Assembly: GCA_037445895.1 (NCBI GenBank)
Contig: JBBIJO010000010.1
Span: forward strand, 22,215 to 86,214
DNA: 64,000 bases
Source of the DNA: JBBIJO01 sp037445895
GTDB taxonomy: Bacteria; Bacteroidota; Ignavibacteria; Kapaibacteriales; UBA2268
Reading direction: 5' to 3'
Shown here piece after piece: positions 42,440-52,050 of this stretch. Within the stretch, counting starts at the first letter, position 1. The number at the start of each line of letters is the position of its first letter. Below the pieces are notes generated by a model that saw only the letters and a program-made list of their open reading frames with translations, ran no database searches and had not been told where the DNA came from. The translations under genes were made by a program, and so were the position numbers.

Positions 42440-43033
42440 ATGACATCACAGGAAATTATTGATTGGTTTCAACATAAAAAAGCAAACAACGAGGTTATAT
42501 TGATACCGACGGAAATTTTCGAGCGAATCGACTTAGAATTGGCAAACACAATAGCAGAGCAATTCGGTTCCAATACATTAATTTATTTGCCCAAACACGA
42601 AACAGAGTTTTTTGAGTGGCTCAAAGGAAACGACCGAAACGTTTGGGAAGACCTTTGGGGTGGCGTCGAAGAAAAACCCTACATTGTTTCGATTGCTTTG
42701 CTTCCACTTATGGTTCGAAAGTTCCGTGGCTATCCTATTTGCGATTTATTGAATAACGACAATTATTATTTTACCGAAGAGATGATTGTTCACAAAACCG
42801 CACATCTTCTGCTGGAAACCTTGCGCGAAAAGTTTCTTCGACGCGAACCATTGACAGTTGCACAAACACTTCTCCTTGAAATCTCGATAAACCCAGTGGA
42901 TATTTGGCATTTTGCTTACTATCATTCTATTAATATCGATGAAGCAAAAGAGGCTGTTCGGGAGTTAGTCGAAGATAACTTACTTATACATTTGAAGAGG
43001 GCAGGAGAACTAGCCGACTTTATCCAATTTTGA
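42440..43033 (+). CDS. Unrecognised 197-residue protein upstream of pyk
   Basis: No signal or membrane segment; predicted alpha/beta with a helical end. The start EIIDWFQHKKANNEVILIPTEIFERIDLELANTIAEQFG could be a Rossmann-like or winged-helix arrangement. The middle (FEWLKGNDRNVWEDLWGGVEEKPYIVSI) is Trp-rich, and the final part (DEAKEAVRELVEDNLLIHLKRAG) looks like a winged-helix or dimerisation element. Start ATG 42440 is a choice; TTG 42428 is in frame and no ribosome site is convincing. It lies between the DUF5714 gene and pyk, 22 bp before pyk. I do not recognise the family. Confidence 0.65.
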   Translation: MTSQEIIDWFQHKKANNEVILIPTEIFERIDLELANTIAEQFGSNTLIYLPKHETEFFEWLKGNDRNVWEDLWGGVEEKPYIVSIALLPLMVRKFRGYPICDLLNNDNYYFTEEMIVHKTAHLLLETLREKFLRREPLTVAQTLLLEISINPVDIWHFAYYHSINIDEAKEAVRELVEDNLLIHLKRAGELADFIQF

Positions 43034-43054
43034 TAAAATTTAATTATTAAAATT

Positions 43055-44479
43055 ATGTTTAAAACCGACGCAAGAACAAAAATAGTGGTTACGATTGGAC
43101 CATCGACTAGTTCCGTTGAAACTATTGTAAAACTTATCGAAAAAGGCGCCGATGTCTTTCGGTTGAACTTTTCACACAATACTTTGGAAGAACATTACAA
43201 CTTGATTCAAAATATTCGTCGAGCTTCGAAGCAAACTGGCCGAGAAATTGCAATAATGCAAGATTTGCAAGGACCTAAAATCAGAATTAAAAATTTTAAA
43301 AATGGCTTCGTGTTGCTTTCCGATAATTCTCACTTCACTATTACAACAAAGAATATTCCGTTTGGCGACGAAAGAATTGTTGCTACAAACCACTCCACTT
43401 TAACCGAGGAAGTCAAAGTTGGTTCAACTGTTTTATTAGACGATGGATATATAATTTTGAAAGTTACTAAAGTCGAGGGTACAGATATTCATACAAAAGT
43501 TATCAAAGGGGGAAAACTTTCAGACAATAAAGGTATTGTTGTGCCTGGTACTAAATCTTTTGCTCCATCGATAAGTGAAAAGGATCTTTCCGATTTGAAA
43601 TTTGGCCTCGATAATGGAATTGACATTGTTGCACTATCTTTTGTCCGATCCGAACGGGACATAATCGAAGTTCGAACGGCAATGAAAGTGTATTCACGTG
43701 TTGTTCCTATCGTCGCAAAAATTGAGCGACTCGAAGCAGTGGAAAGAATCAACGAAATTATCGGGGAAGCCGATGGAATTATGATTGCACGAGGCGATTT
43801 AGGGCTCGAAGCCGACCCAGAACGCGTTCCATTGATTCAGAAAACAATAGTGCAGAAATGTCGTTATTTTGGTAAACCAACAATTATTGCGACACAGATG
43901 CTTGAATCAATGATTAACAACCCAAGACCAACGCGAGCCGAAGCAAGTGATGTAGCTAATGCAGTGCTCGACGGAGCAGATTGTTTAATGCTTAGTGCCG
44001 AAACAAGTATTGGCAAATATCCAATTGAATCTGTTGACTATATGAACAAAATTATAAAAGAAGTAGAAAAAAACTCACAGATTCGTGGATTTTCGAAGAT
44101 AGAGCAGGTATTTACTCCAAACGAAATATGGGACGCAATTGCTCGTGCAAGTTGTATCCTTGCTGAACAAATTAGGGCGAAAGCGATTATCGCATTGACT
44201 AAACGAGGTTTCACAGCAATTAACATTGCTAAATATCGCCCAAATGTACCTATCATTGCATTAACTGAATCAATTGATGTAGTGCGTTGGCTTTCGTTTG
44301 TTTGGGGAGTCGAAGGATTCGTTTCCTCTGAATTCAATGGGAGCAGTTCCAAAGAACAAATAAAGGATTTTTTGAAAGTAAGAGTTAATGCTAAACCAAA
44401 CGAAACTTATGTTGTAGCTTCTTGTAGCAAGCCCGACGAAATAAAAAGCGAAAACGCGATAAAGATTCTTCAAATATAA
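43055..44479 (+). CDS. pyk: Pyruvate kinase
   Basis: 474 residues. It makes pyruvate and ATP from phosphoenolpyruvate. The barrel motifs are complete: TKIVVTIGPSTSSVETI, MQDLQGPKIRI, PIVAKIERLEAVERINEI, DGIMIARGDLGLEADPERVPLIQKTI, and TQMLESMINNPRPTRAEASDVANAVLDGADCLMLSAETSIGKYP. The C-terminal regulatory domain (LAEQIRAKAIIALTKRGFTAINIAKYRPNVPIIAL) is present, ending near Ile474. It may be cotranscribed with the unknown gene before it. Confidence 0.97.
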   Translation: MFKTDARTKIVVTIGPSTSSVETIVKLIEKGADVFRLNFSHNTLEEHYNLIQNIRRASKQTGREIAIMQDLQGPKIRIKNFKNGFVLLSDNSHFTITTKNIPFGDERIVATNHSTLTEEVKVGSTVLLDDGYIILKVTKVEGTDIHTKVIKGGKLSDNKGIVVPGTKSFAPSISEKDLSDLKFGLDNGIDIVALSFVRSERDIIEVRTAMKVYSRVVPIVAKIERLEAVERINEIIGEADGIMIARGDLGLEADPERVPLIQKTIVQKCRYFGKPTIIATQMLESMINNPRPTRAEASDVANAVLDGADCLMLSAETSIGKYPIESVDYMNKIIKEVEKNSQIRGFSKIEQVFTPNEIWDAIARASCILAEQIRAKAIIALTKRGFTAINIAKYRPNVPIIALTESIDVVRWLSFVWGVEGFVSSEFNGSSSKEQIKDFLKVRVNAKPNETYVVASCSKPDEIKSENAIKILQI

Positions 44480-44660
44480 AAGACAAAGAATTATTCCCTT
44501 TAATTCTAATTGCTTTGCTGCTAAATTCGATACAATTTTTCCACTATTAGTTGGTTCGATTGCGTATCCAAGATTTTTAAACCAGAAAAGGGATTTGAAT
44601 TTGCGATGCATTTTGAGCGCAAACATTAGAGTGTATGCTTCCTCAATACTGAAGATGAGT

Positions 44661-45992
44661 TTAAGAATGGCGAAAGAAAATTTTGTTCAAAAATCGAGAT
44701 AGGAAAACCGACTCGTTGTTTACCTTCAAGATTAGTAAGAACCCAATAATTCCGATGATGAAATTACCGAGCCACATACTTAAAAATGGCGAAACAAAAC
44801 CACGGTCTGCAAGTTTTTCGCCACCAATTAAACAAGCCCAATAGAAAACATAGAAACCAAGCGAAATTGCAGCACTTATGCCAAAATTTCCACGCTTGGT
44901 TATCATACCAAGCGGACATCCAACAAATGCAAAAACAATACAAGCAAAAGGTATTGCGTATTTTTTGTGAATTTCGACTTCGTATTGCCTTGCTCTCGAT
45001 TCGAAATCTGTGATACGAAATACTTCCGAAGAAATTTGTGTTTCGAGAAAACTGAAATCTCTTTCAATTATTTCGTCGAGCTTAACTAATGTTGTGTCGG
45101 AAAACATCTTTGATTGAATAACTTTTGGCTGGGTTGCTAAAAGCTCGGCAACTCGATTTTGCGATTTTTGCGATAATCTACGCGACTCGTCAACGATTTC
45201 TCTCATATCACGGATTTTCATTTCTCGGTCACTACGCGCAACCATTGTTTCGTTTGAACGTTCAAGGGTGAATCCTTTGGCTTCGAGTAAAATTTCCAGC
45301 CTTTCGAAACGAATCTTTCGAAAATTTTGTGGTTCATAATTAATGAGTTGTAAAATTTCTCCTTTAAACAAGACGAAACGAAGTTTGTTGAGCGAAGGAA
45401 CAAACACAACGAAACCCGAGTCGGCAGAAATTGTATTGAATTGCCTCGATTTTGAGTTATCGTAAATGGTAACCCCACGCAGCCCATTGGAAACAGAATC
45501 CACCCTACGAGCAAGAATAGTATAGTATTCTATTTGAGTAGAAAATTGTCCGGATTCCAATGAAAAAGTTGGTTTCTTCCGGTTAATATCCATCATTAAA
45601 ATTTTTAGTTGGTGGTTCGATTCCGGTAAAACCACATCGTTGAACCAAAATAGGAAACCAAACAAAACAATACTAAATGTAATAATGGGGGCTACGAGTT
45701 GCAAAAAACTATATCCACCTGATTTCATTGCAGTTATTTCGAATAAAGCGCTTAGATTTCCAAATGTCATTAGTGTCGAAAATAGAACTCCCATTGGAAC
45801 AGCCAAAACCAGCATCCAGGATAGATTTAAAGAAATTAACTGGAAAATTACCCAAAAGCTTAACCCTTTCCCAACGAGCTTATCCAAATCTCTCATTAAG
45901 AATTGAAATAAAAACAGAAATACAACAAGAAAAGTCCCGAAAAGGAATGGACCTATATGAAATTTTAAAAAATATTTACTGACAATTTTCAT
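44661..45992 (-). CDS. LptF/LptG-family lipopolysaccharide export permease
   Basis: 443 residues from ATG 45992; the upstream TTG adds little. Three helices in the first 110 residues (FLFGTFLVVFLFLFQFLM, LISLNLSWMLVLAVPMGVLFSTLM, LVAPIITFSIVLFGFLFWF), a large periplasmic beta-jellyroll domain (about 120-270) and three helices at the end (CIVFAFVGCPLGMI, GFYVFYWACLIG, LGNFIIGIIGFLLIL). This is the YjgP/YjgQ layout. With LptB, such permeases pull LPS from the inner membrane towards LptC/A/D. The second permease and LptB are not here. It follows the antiporter gene by about 50 bp. Confidence 0.9.
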   Translation of the reverse strand: MKIVSKYFLKFHIGPFLFGTFLVVFLFLFQFLMRDLDKLVGKGLSFWVIFQLISLNLSWMLVLAVPMGVLFSTLMTFGNLSALFEITAMKSGGYSFLQLVAPIITFSIVLFGFLFWFNDVVLPESNHQLKILMMDINRKKPTFSLESGQFSTQIEYYTILARRVDSVSNGLRGVTIYDNSKSRQFNTISADSGFVVFVPSLNKLRFVLFKGEILQLINYEPQNFRKIRFERLEILLEAKGFTLERSNETMVARSDREMKIRDMREIVDESRRLSQKSQNRVAELLATQPKVIQSKMFSDTTLVKLDEIIERDFSFLETQISSEVFRITDFESRARQYEVEIHKKYAIPFACIVFAFVGCPLGMITKRGNFGISAAISLGFYVFYWACLIGGEKLADRGFVSPFLSMWLGNFIIGIIGFLLILKVNNESVFLSRFLNKIFFRHS

Positions 45993-46042
45993 ATATTTAA
46001 ATGACAAAATTAAGCAAGAAAAAAGAAAAAATTTTTGAAGCT

Positions 46043-47239
46043 TTACTGTTCAAGTTCTTGTGCCTGGTTCCTTTTATATTTTCCCGAGGTAAGGACACCA
46101 AACATTAGAAACAATGCAGCCAAAAGAATAACTTGAACAGTTAATGAATTGTTAACAAATGGAAGAGTATTTTGCGGCTCAATCGAAAGGAACAAAATGA
46201 TTGTTATCAAACCTCGCGGAGCAAAATAAATTAAAATCGGCTCCTTGACTGCGAAAGGTTTTAAAATAGTAGCACGAACTACAAGAATTATAGCGACCAT
46301 CATCAAGGCGAGTGGAAATGAATCGAAATTCAATAGGGCTTTAATTCCTATTTGAAAACCAAACAAAAGAAAGAAAAGAGAGCGAACTAAAAAAGTTGAC
46401 TCAGCTACAATTTCTTTGAATCGAGTAATTTCGCCGTAAATATTTTCCCCTGCAATTCTTCGTAGGAAACGTAAGCGAGAATAAAATCCACGGAAATTGT
46501 TCATAATTAATCCAAAGAATAGGATAAACATTAAAGCAGGGAGATGGAAAATTTTTGCGATTCCGTATGTTAAAATTATGAAAAGGATAATAGGAATAAA
46601 TTTGATGTGATATTGTATTCGGTATATCATACGAGCAAGGAGCAGTGTCATTGCCATAGAAATCAGAAGCATAATTAACAATTCAAGGAAAAAGCGACCG
46701 ATAGAAAAAAGGCTAATTATTGTGTTTGTGGCAAAGAAATTGAATAAAATAACCCCCAAAATATCCGAAAAGCTACTTTCGTAGATTATAAATTCACGCG
46801 TCCTTTCGTGGAAAAATCGAGCACTTGGTATTGCTATTGCACTACTGATAACACAAAAAGGTATAGCATTTAAAATAGCACTGCGAAAATCTACATTTCC
46901 CAGAAGTTGAAACATAAATGTAAAAACTGTTACCAATATTACGATTGGGATGAGAGCAATCGAGAATGTTTTTGCAAGTACGTTTTTCTTCTCGCGAGTA
47001 AATTCAAGATCCAAAGAGCCTTCCAAAACAATAAGTATCAATCCTAAGGTTCCTAATATGGGAAGTAGGGGTGAAAAGTTGAACAAAGTGAAGTTGAAGT
47101 AAAGAGCCAGTTCTTTTAATACCAACCCTATAAAAAGTAGAAGTAAGACGTTCGGAATTCTTGTCCTCTCCGATGTCAATTCGAAAGCGTAAGAAATCAA
47201 AAGCAAAAGAGTTATAGTTAGAAGTATAATATTACTCAT
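46043..47239 (-). CDS. Cation:proton antiporter (CPA type)
   Basis: 398 residues with about 11-12 helices. The start LLTITLLLLISYAFELTSERTRIPNVLLLLFIGLVL and the segments LLPILGTLGLILIVLEGSLDLEF, IPFCVISSAIAIPSARFFHERTREFIIYESSFSDILGVILF match CPA1/NhaP-like exchangers, with acidic residues in the SDILG region that correspond to the ion-binding site. No cytoplasmic TrkA-N domain follows. Na+ or K+ specificity cannot be read. About 294 bp of non-coding DNA separate it from the upstream ABC gene. Confidence 0.85.
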   Translation of the reverse strand: MSNIILLTITLLLLISYAFELTSERTRIPNVLLLLFIGLVLKELALYFNFTLFNFSPLLPILGTLGLILIVLEGSLDLEFTREKKNVLAKTFSIALIPIVILVTVFTFMFQLLGNVDFRSAILNAIPFCVISSAIAIPSARFFHERTREFIIYESSFSDILGVILFNFFATNTIISLFSIGRFFLELLIMLLISMAMTLLLARMIYRIQYHIKFIPIILFIILTYGIAKIFHLPALMFILFFGLIMNNFRGFYSRLRFLRRIAGENIYGEITRFKEIVAESTFLVRSLFFLLFGFQIGIKALLNFDSFPLALMMVAIILVVRATILKPFAVKEPILIYFAPRGLITIILFLSIEPQNTLPFVNNSLTVQVILLAALFLMFGVLTSGKYKRNQAQELEQ

Positions 47240-47533
47240 CGCTTATTAGCCAAAATCATCAATTTACAAAAAACTTTTTAAATAAAGAACTAACGTAAAA
47301 ACATTATAAACTTCAATCGTGTAGTAAATAAGAAATTCTTTCTCTCGGTTGAACGCAAGGTAGGATATATGTGCAACAAGGGCTTCTTCGGAATTGTCAT
47401 TATGAGCCGAAATTGAACAATTTGTTGTCGAACTTTAACTTTTTACCTTATTTATTCGATAGAAAGCAGAGAAATAGAAATCAGGAGAAAGAGTATATTG
47501 AACATTTGATAAAGTTCCAATATATTTTTAATG
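47240..47533. other. Intergenic region between ABC and antiporter genes
   Basis: A/T-rich, about 294 bp. I see no reading frame, clear hairpin terminator or strong promoter match on either strand. Confidence 0.4.
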
Positions 47534-48613
47534 TTAAACTTGTGGGTTAATTCGATTGCCGGTTTTGTCGAAAAAATGGAACCGAACCGGTTGTAGCTTC
47601 AAAGGAATTGTCTCGCCATAAGAGAACTTTAAATTTTGTTCTTTGACAAGGATAGAATATAAATCCTTTCCACAGCGGCAATAAAGAATAGTTTCATACC
47701 CGATGTATTCAATTGACTCTATTGCAAGTTTAAAATCGAAATCGGTTTCTGAACCAATCAAGATGTCTTCGGGACGAATTCCGACGAGAACTATTTCGGA
47801 ATCTTGTGATTCAGGGAAAATTGTGGAACTAATTGAAAATAGTCCATTTTGCTCATTCAAACTGGTGCCACTGCGAACGCATTGGAAAATATTCATCTGT
47901 GGTGTGCCAATGAAAGTAGCAACAAAAGTATTCGAAGGTCTATGGTAGATTTCGCTCGAAGAGCCAATTTGCTGAATTTTTCCCTCTTTCAAAACGACAA
48001 TTTTTGTTCCCATCGTCAATGCTTCAACCTGGTCGTGGGTTACATATATAGCGGGAACGTTAATTTTTCGCACTATGTTGACGATTTCGGTTCTCATCTC
48101 GACACGTAATTTTGCATCGAGGTTCGAAAGAGGCTCATCGAATAAAAAAACGCTTGGGATACGAATGATAGCTCGGCCAAGGGCAACTCTTTGGCGTTCA
48201 CCTCCGGAAAGTTCTTTTGGCTTTTTGTTTAAAAGATGGTCAATATGCAGAGTTTTTGCAACTTCCTCGACTCGATGTTCCGTTGTTCTCTTGTTCACTT
48301 TGTTAATTTGCAAAGGGAAGGCAAGATTATCGAATACTGATAGATGAGGATAAAGTGCATAATTTTGAAAGACCATACCTATATTTCTTTTTCCTGCACG
48401 AACATTGTTCATTAGTTTTCCATCGAGGTAAATATTTCCCGCTGTGGGAGTTTCGAGCCCCGAAATCATTCGTAGTATTGTGGTTTTCCCACAACCAGAA
48501 GGACCGACAAGAACAAGCAATTCGTTGGTGCCAACATCGAAAGAAATATCTTCTAATATATATTGGTTTTGTTCAAAACTTTTGTATATTTTTTCGAGAA
48601 CGAGTTTTGCCAT
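47534..48613 (-). CDS. MalK/UgpC-type ABC transporter ATPase
   Basis: 359 residues. Walker A GPSGCGKTT, Q-loop FQNYALYPHLSV, signature LSGGERQRVALGRA, Walker B VFLFDEP, and H-loop VTHDQVEA are intact. The C-terminal third is the regulatory TOBE domain (VGIRPEDILIG, FHFFDKTGNRI) that distinguishes sugar/glycerol-phosphate importers of the CUT1 class. No permease or binding protein is adjacent, so it may be a shared ATPase serving several importers, as MsmX does in Bacillus. TAATTTTG on the minus strand at 48634-48641 is a possible promoter element. Confidence 0.9.
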   Translation of the reverse strand: MAKLVLEKIYKSFEQNQYILEDISFDVGTNELLVLVGPSGCGKTTILRMISGLETPTAGNIYLDGKLMNNVRAGKRNIGMVFQNYALYPHLSVFDNLAFPLQINKVNKRTTEHRVEEVAKTLHIDHLLNKKPKELSGGERQRVALGRAIIRIPSVFLFDEPLSNLDAKLRVEMRTEIVNIVRKINVPAIYVTHDQVEALTMGTKIVVLKEGKIQQIGSSSEIYHRPSNTFVATFIGTPQMNIFQCVRSGTSLNEQNGLFSISSTIFPESQDSEIVLVGIRPEDILIGSETDFDFKLAIESIEYIGYETILYCRCGKDLYSILVKEQNLKFSYGETIPLKLQPVRFHFFDKTGNRINPQV

Positions 48614-48633
48614 TGTGTTCGATATTTAAAAAA

Positions 48634-48641
48634 CAAAATTA
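48634..48641 (-). promoter_or_regulatory. Candidate TAnnTTTG promoter box of the ABC ATPase gene
   Basis: Minus-strand TAATTTTG lies about 20 bp before the ATG and agrees with the Bacteroidota -7 consensus. The -33 position has no TTTG, so the match is partial. Confidence 0.3.
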
Positions 48642-48725
48642 AAAATTATGTAGAAAAGTCGAAGGGAAATAATGCAAGCTTTAAGAGTCGATAAAAAGGA
48701 TTGAGAAGACAAAAATTTAGCACCG

Positions 48726-50129
48726 CTAGTGATTTAATTTTTTTAGCCAAGAGCAAAGAAATTCTAAAAACCCTTCGGTAAATTTTCGCGGTAAAATCCC
48801 ATATTCGCTTATTGCCCCGGTTTTTGACTTTTGAAAAAGATGGTTTGCATCGGGAAAAACTTCGACAGTGAATTGTCTGTTCTTTGCGATAGGTTCAAGA
48901 CGATTCAGCATTATTTTCGAGGGGACTTGCTGGTCGTTTCCGCCAAACACAAAAAGAATCGGACAGCGAGTTTTTTCGATATAATCGAGTGGGTCAATTT
49001 CGATGAATTGCCGAAACCAATTACTTCGCAAATTTTCCAGTTGCATTTCGATATTGCGCTCAATAAGTTTATCGGTAACTTGTGCTTTCATTTCTTCTGG
49101 ATATAATTCCATTTGTGTTTTTGCTTGTTTCATCATTATTTTGCGAGCAATATCGAGATTCTTATTTTCACGAATTATGCTATAAATTAAATACTGGTCC
49201 GAAAGAGTCTCTTCGATTATCGAATCGGGAATGTTTTCGTTTTTCATTAGTATTTGAATTTGTTCGGCAATGAGAGTATCGCCGCGTATTATTGGTCCTG
49301 CTAAACTAACAATAAAAGCAAAATCGGAAGATTCTGCTCCAGCGATAAACGCAGCTAAAGCCCCTTCGCTATGGCCAATTATACCGATTCTGGAAGTATC
49401 GACATCTTTCCGTGTTTTTAAAAAGTTTTTGATTGATAAAATATCCGAAGCGAAGTCGAAAGTAGTCGAGCCTCCTTCGGGTTTTTCTGTTGAACCTCCG
49501 ACGCCTCGGTCGTCGGTGCGAATTGTTGCAAACCCACATCGGACTAATTCATCGGAGATTTTTTTGAAAATTTCGAATCCAAAAACTTCTTCGTTGCGAT
49601 TTTGTGGTCCGCTTCCTGTAACAAAAATTATAGTTGGGTATGCTTTCTTTTCGGGCGGCCGAGCAAAAGTTCCTGCAAGTTGTATTTCCCCATTGCGAAC
49701 AACAATTTCTTCCTCGTAAAATTTGGAAGTTGAATCTTTTTGCTCGACTTCTTCTACTATGTATTTTTCGAGTTCGAAGCCACCAACAATGCCCATTTGT
49801 CGGAATTCACCAATAATTTTAGCCGAGTCGGTGTCTCGATATTTCAATTTTCCACTAAATTTTGCAGTATTCATAACATTCACTATTAAGTCGAAATAGC
49901 AGCTATCCTTTTCGACTCTTATGTTCGAAAGGTCAAGGTTGAAAGCGTTCTGCTGTGGAATATCTATTCGACCAAATATTTTATTGTTAGTATCCAAATC
50001 GAAACAAGATTTAATTGCAATTTGCTTATTCAAAACAGTAATCTTTCCAACCCAACAGCCAAGTAAGTTCAAATCCGAAGAATAGGAAGTAAGGTGGACG
50101 ACAAAGAACAAAATAGCAATAAATTTCAT
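48726..50129 (-). CDS. Secreted alpha/beta-hydrolase
   Basis: 467 residues. A signal peptide (FIAILFFVVHLTSYSSD) precedes a beta-rich N-terminal domain of about 110 residues (LNLLGCWVGKITVLN...IIGEFRQMGIVGGFEL). The hydrolase core starts near 145 (EIQLAGTFARP). The nucleophile is Ser254 in GHSEGA, the oxyanion strand is FVTGSGPQNRNEE, and the C-terminal FGGNDQQVP and DANHLF hold the likely Asp and His. The family covers esterases and peptidases acting on small substrates in the periplasm; the substrate is not identifiable. About 110 bp separate it from the ABC gene upstream of it in reading direction. Confidence 0.85.
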   Translation of the reverse strand: MKFIAILFFVVHLTSYSSDLNLLGCWVGKITVLNKQIAIKSCFDLDTNNKIFGRIDIPQQNAFNLDLSNIRVEKDSCYFDLIVNVMNTAKFSGKLKYRDTDSAKIIGEFRQMGIVGGFELEKYIVEEVEQKDSTSKFYEEEIVVRNGEIQLAGTFARPPEKKAYPTIIFVTGSGPQNRNEEVFGFEIFKKISDELVRCGFATIRTDDRGVGGSTEKPEGGSTTFDFASDILSIKNFLKTRKDVDTSRIGIIGHSEGALAAFIAGAESSDFAFIVSLAGPIIRGDTLIAEQIQILMKNENIPDSIIEETLSDQYLIYSIIRENKNLDIARKIMMKQAKTQMELYPEEMKAQVTDKLIERNIEMQLENLRSNWFRQFIEIDPLDYIEKTRCPILFVFGGNDQQVPSKIMLNRLEPIAKNRQFTVEVFPDANHLFQKSKTGAISEYGILPRKFTEGFLEFLCSWLKKLNH

Positions 50130-50252
50130 AAAATCCTCGGTAAACCAAAAGTAAAATTAACAATAAATCAAAAACATTTTGAATAATCATCTTTTCGAGA
50201 TTATTATGGTTCCATTCCCAAATGCTTTACGTGGTGGATTTTCTTAGATTGA

Positions 50253-51827
50253 TTACGTATTATCGCCGATAGAGAATTCGATAGAGATTCCAAGGGTTTC
50301 TTCGAGTAAGGGTTTGCGGCGTTCTGCACCCCATACTTCGACATCGGGCAACGTATTATAATCGCAAGGAATTAGTTTAATCTTAATTGAATGATTATTT
50401 TTTTGAATTTCTATGTTTTTTACAATCTGCATTTGCCTACGATCGATACCTTCGGCAATTCGCAGTATTCCAGCAAGTTTACGAATAATGTCTTGTTTTT
50501 CCGGACTAAGTCGGGAAAAATTTTCGTGCTTTTTCTTTGGATGACTTTTTCGGTGGTAACGAGCAATATTGGCAATAATTTCGGCTTCGTCGTTCGTAAA
50601 ACCAGGCATAACACAGTGACTAATAATATAATAACTGTGTTTATGGTGCTGATCTACCGAAATGTGGTAACCAACGTCGTGAAGAATTGCTGCTGTTTCG
50701 AGCCATTCACGTTCTCGAATTCCGAGTTTGTGGTATTGACAGAGCTCATCGAACAATTTCAAAGAAATTTCCTTTACGTGAAAACTATGCTTCATATTCA
50801 CGCCATATTGTTGTGCAATAGAACGAATAGTCGACTCGCGTAAATGTCCAAGGTGTTTTAGCTTTTCTATTTCGTTCTGTTTCTCTAAAGCGTCGAACAC
50901 TATTCCTTCGCGCAGACCGTAAGTCGAGATAATAAGTTTATCTATTTTCGCGTTTTCTAAAACAAACTCTAAGATTAAGGCTCCTCCAACAATAATATCG
51001 GTTCGCTGTGGGTCGAGCCCCGGAATTTGCTCTCGTTCTCTTATATCTTTCGCATTAAGTATTTTTTTAATCGCTTTTAAAAGCTTTTTCTTTTCGAGGA
51101 TTGTTCCATTAAGTATATCGGGAACTGGTTCCTTATTTAATAAAAGCGCAATAATCGAGATATTCAAGATAGTCCCAGCGGTTCCAACAAGCACGTCGTA
51201 GCCTATTGTATTTAGTTTTTCGAAAATCGGAGCCCACACTCCTTTCAAGAAGGTTCTGCATTGTTCTATCTTATTTGTATCGATATTATTTTCGAGTTTG
51301 AATCGTTTTGTTAAACGAATTGCACCGACTTTTTCACTATGAACATATTCAATTTCGCCACGATTCCCAATAATCGTTTCTGTGCTTCCGCCGCCAATAT
51401 CGATAACCAAAGCCTTTCTGTTTACAATTGGGAGAGCGTGGAGAGTGCCAAGATAAATTAGGCGTCCTTCCTCGATTCCGGAAACTACTTCGATTTCGAT
51501 TCCGGTTTCTTCGTAAACCTTTTGAATAAATTTATCCTTGTTTATTGCTTCTCGAACGGCACTCGTAGCAACTGCACGAACGAAGGAATGCTTGCTCTTA
51601 GCCAACTCGTTGAAGCGTTGCATCGTTCGAACACCACGTTCAATTGCGTCTGGTGTTAAGTATTTCATATCGCCACCGCTTGAACCGAGCCGAACTACTT
51701 CCTTTTCGCGCAGGATTGTTTGTAGCGTCCCCCGAGAATCCACACTTGCAATTATCAAATGGATAGAATTAGTTCCGATATCGATTGCAGCAAATGGTCG
51801 AGCACGTATATTCCATGAATTATTCAT
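50253..51827 (-). CDS. Ppx/GppA phosphatase with C-terminal HD domain
   Basis: 524 residues. The first 300 form the sugar-kinase-like fold of exopolyphosphatase/pppGpp phosphatase: FAAIDIGTNSIHLIIA (phosphate loop), VDIGGGSTETIIG and DIIVGGALILEFVL. The remainder has an HD-type helical domain with LHDVGYHISVDQHHKHSYYII. The enzyme hydrolyses polyphosphate or pppGpp; which one is not clear from sequence. The start overlaps the preceding DUF4834-like gene by 8 bp, and together with lipoate ligase they form a small operon. Confidence 0.9.
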   Translation of the reverse strand: MNNSWNIRARPFAAIDIGTNSIHLIIASVDSRGTLQTILREKEVVRLGSSGGDMKYLTPDAIERGVRTMQRFNELAKSKHSFVRAVATSAVREAINKDKFIQKVYEETGIEIEVVSGIEEGRLIYLGTLHALPIVNRKALVIDIGGGSTETIIGNRGEIEYVHSEKVGAIRLTKRFKLENNIDTNKIEQCRTFLKGVWAPIFEKLNTIGYDVLVGTAGTILNISIIALLLNKEPVPDILNGTILEKKKLLKAIKKILNAKDIREREQIPGLDPQRTDIIVGGALILEFVLENAKIDKLIISTYGLREGIVFDALEKQNEIEKLKHLGHLRESTIRSIAQQYGVNMKHSFHVKEISLKLFDELCQYHKLGIREREWLETAAILHDVGYHISVDQHHKHSYYIISHCVMPGFTNDEAEIIANIARYHRKSHPKKKHENFSRLSPEKQDIIRKLAGILRIAEGIDRRQMQIVKNIEIQKNNHSIKIKLIPCDYNTLPDVEVWGAERRKPLLEETLGISIEFSIGDNT

Positions 51828-52050
51828 TTTCTTCGTTGTTAGTTTGCTTTTTTTTACCAGCTTCGCCTTTTAAAATAACAACATCGTCCTTTTTATAAAG
51901 GACTTTCCTACTTTCGTTGGTCTTATTTTGTGTGTTGTGCAAAACAGAATTATATTTAGAAAAGACTTGTAGCACTTTGGTTAATATGTAGCTGATTAAT
52001 CCAAATACTATTAAGGCAATAATTAAGATTATCAAAATATAACGTAGCAT
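51820..52050 (-). CDS. Small membrane protein, DUF4834-like
   Basis: 76 residues: one N-terminal membrane helix (YILIILIIALIVFGLISYIL) and a short charged tail with KKDDVVILKGEAGKKKQ. The arrangement resembles DUF4834 proteins seen in Bacteroidota, of unknown function. Its ATG shares a base with the lipoate ligase stop (TAATG) and its end overlaps the Ppx/GppA start, so it is certainly in the operon. Assignment to a named family is tentative. Confidence 0.6.
   Translation of the reverse strand: MLRYILIILIIALIVFGLISYILTKVLQVFSKYNSVLHNTQNKTNESRKVLYKKDDVVILKGEAGKKKQTNNEENE

Noticed and set aside
44540..44575. GGTTCGATTGC resembling a tRNA T-loop
   Set aside because: No matching T-stem, anticodon arm or acceptor stem can be formed around it.
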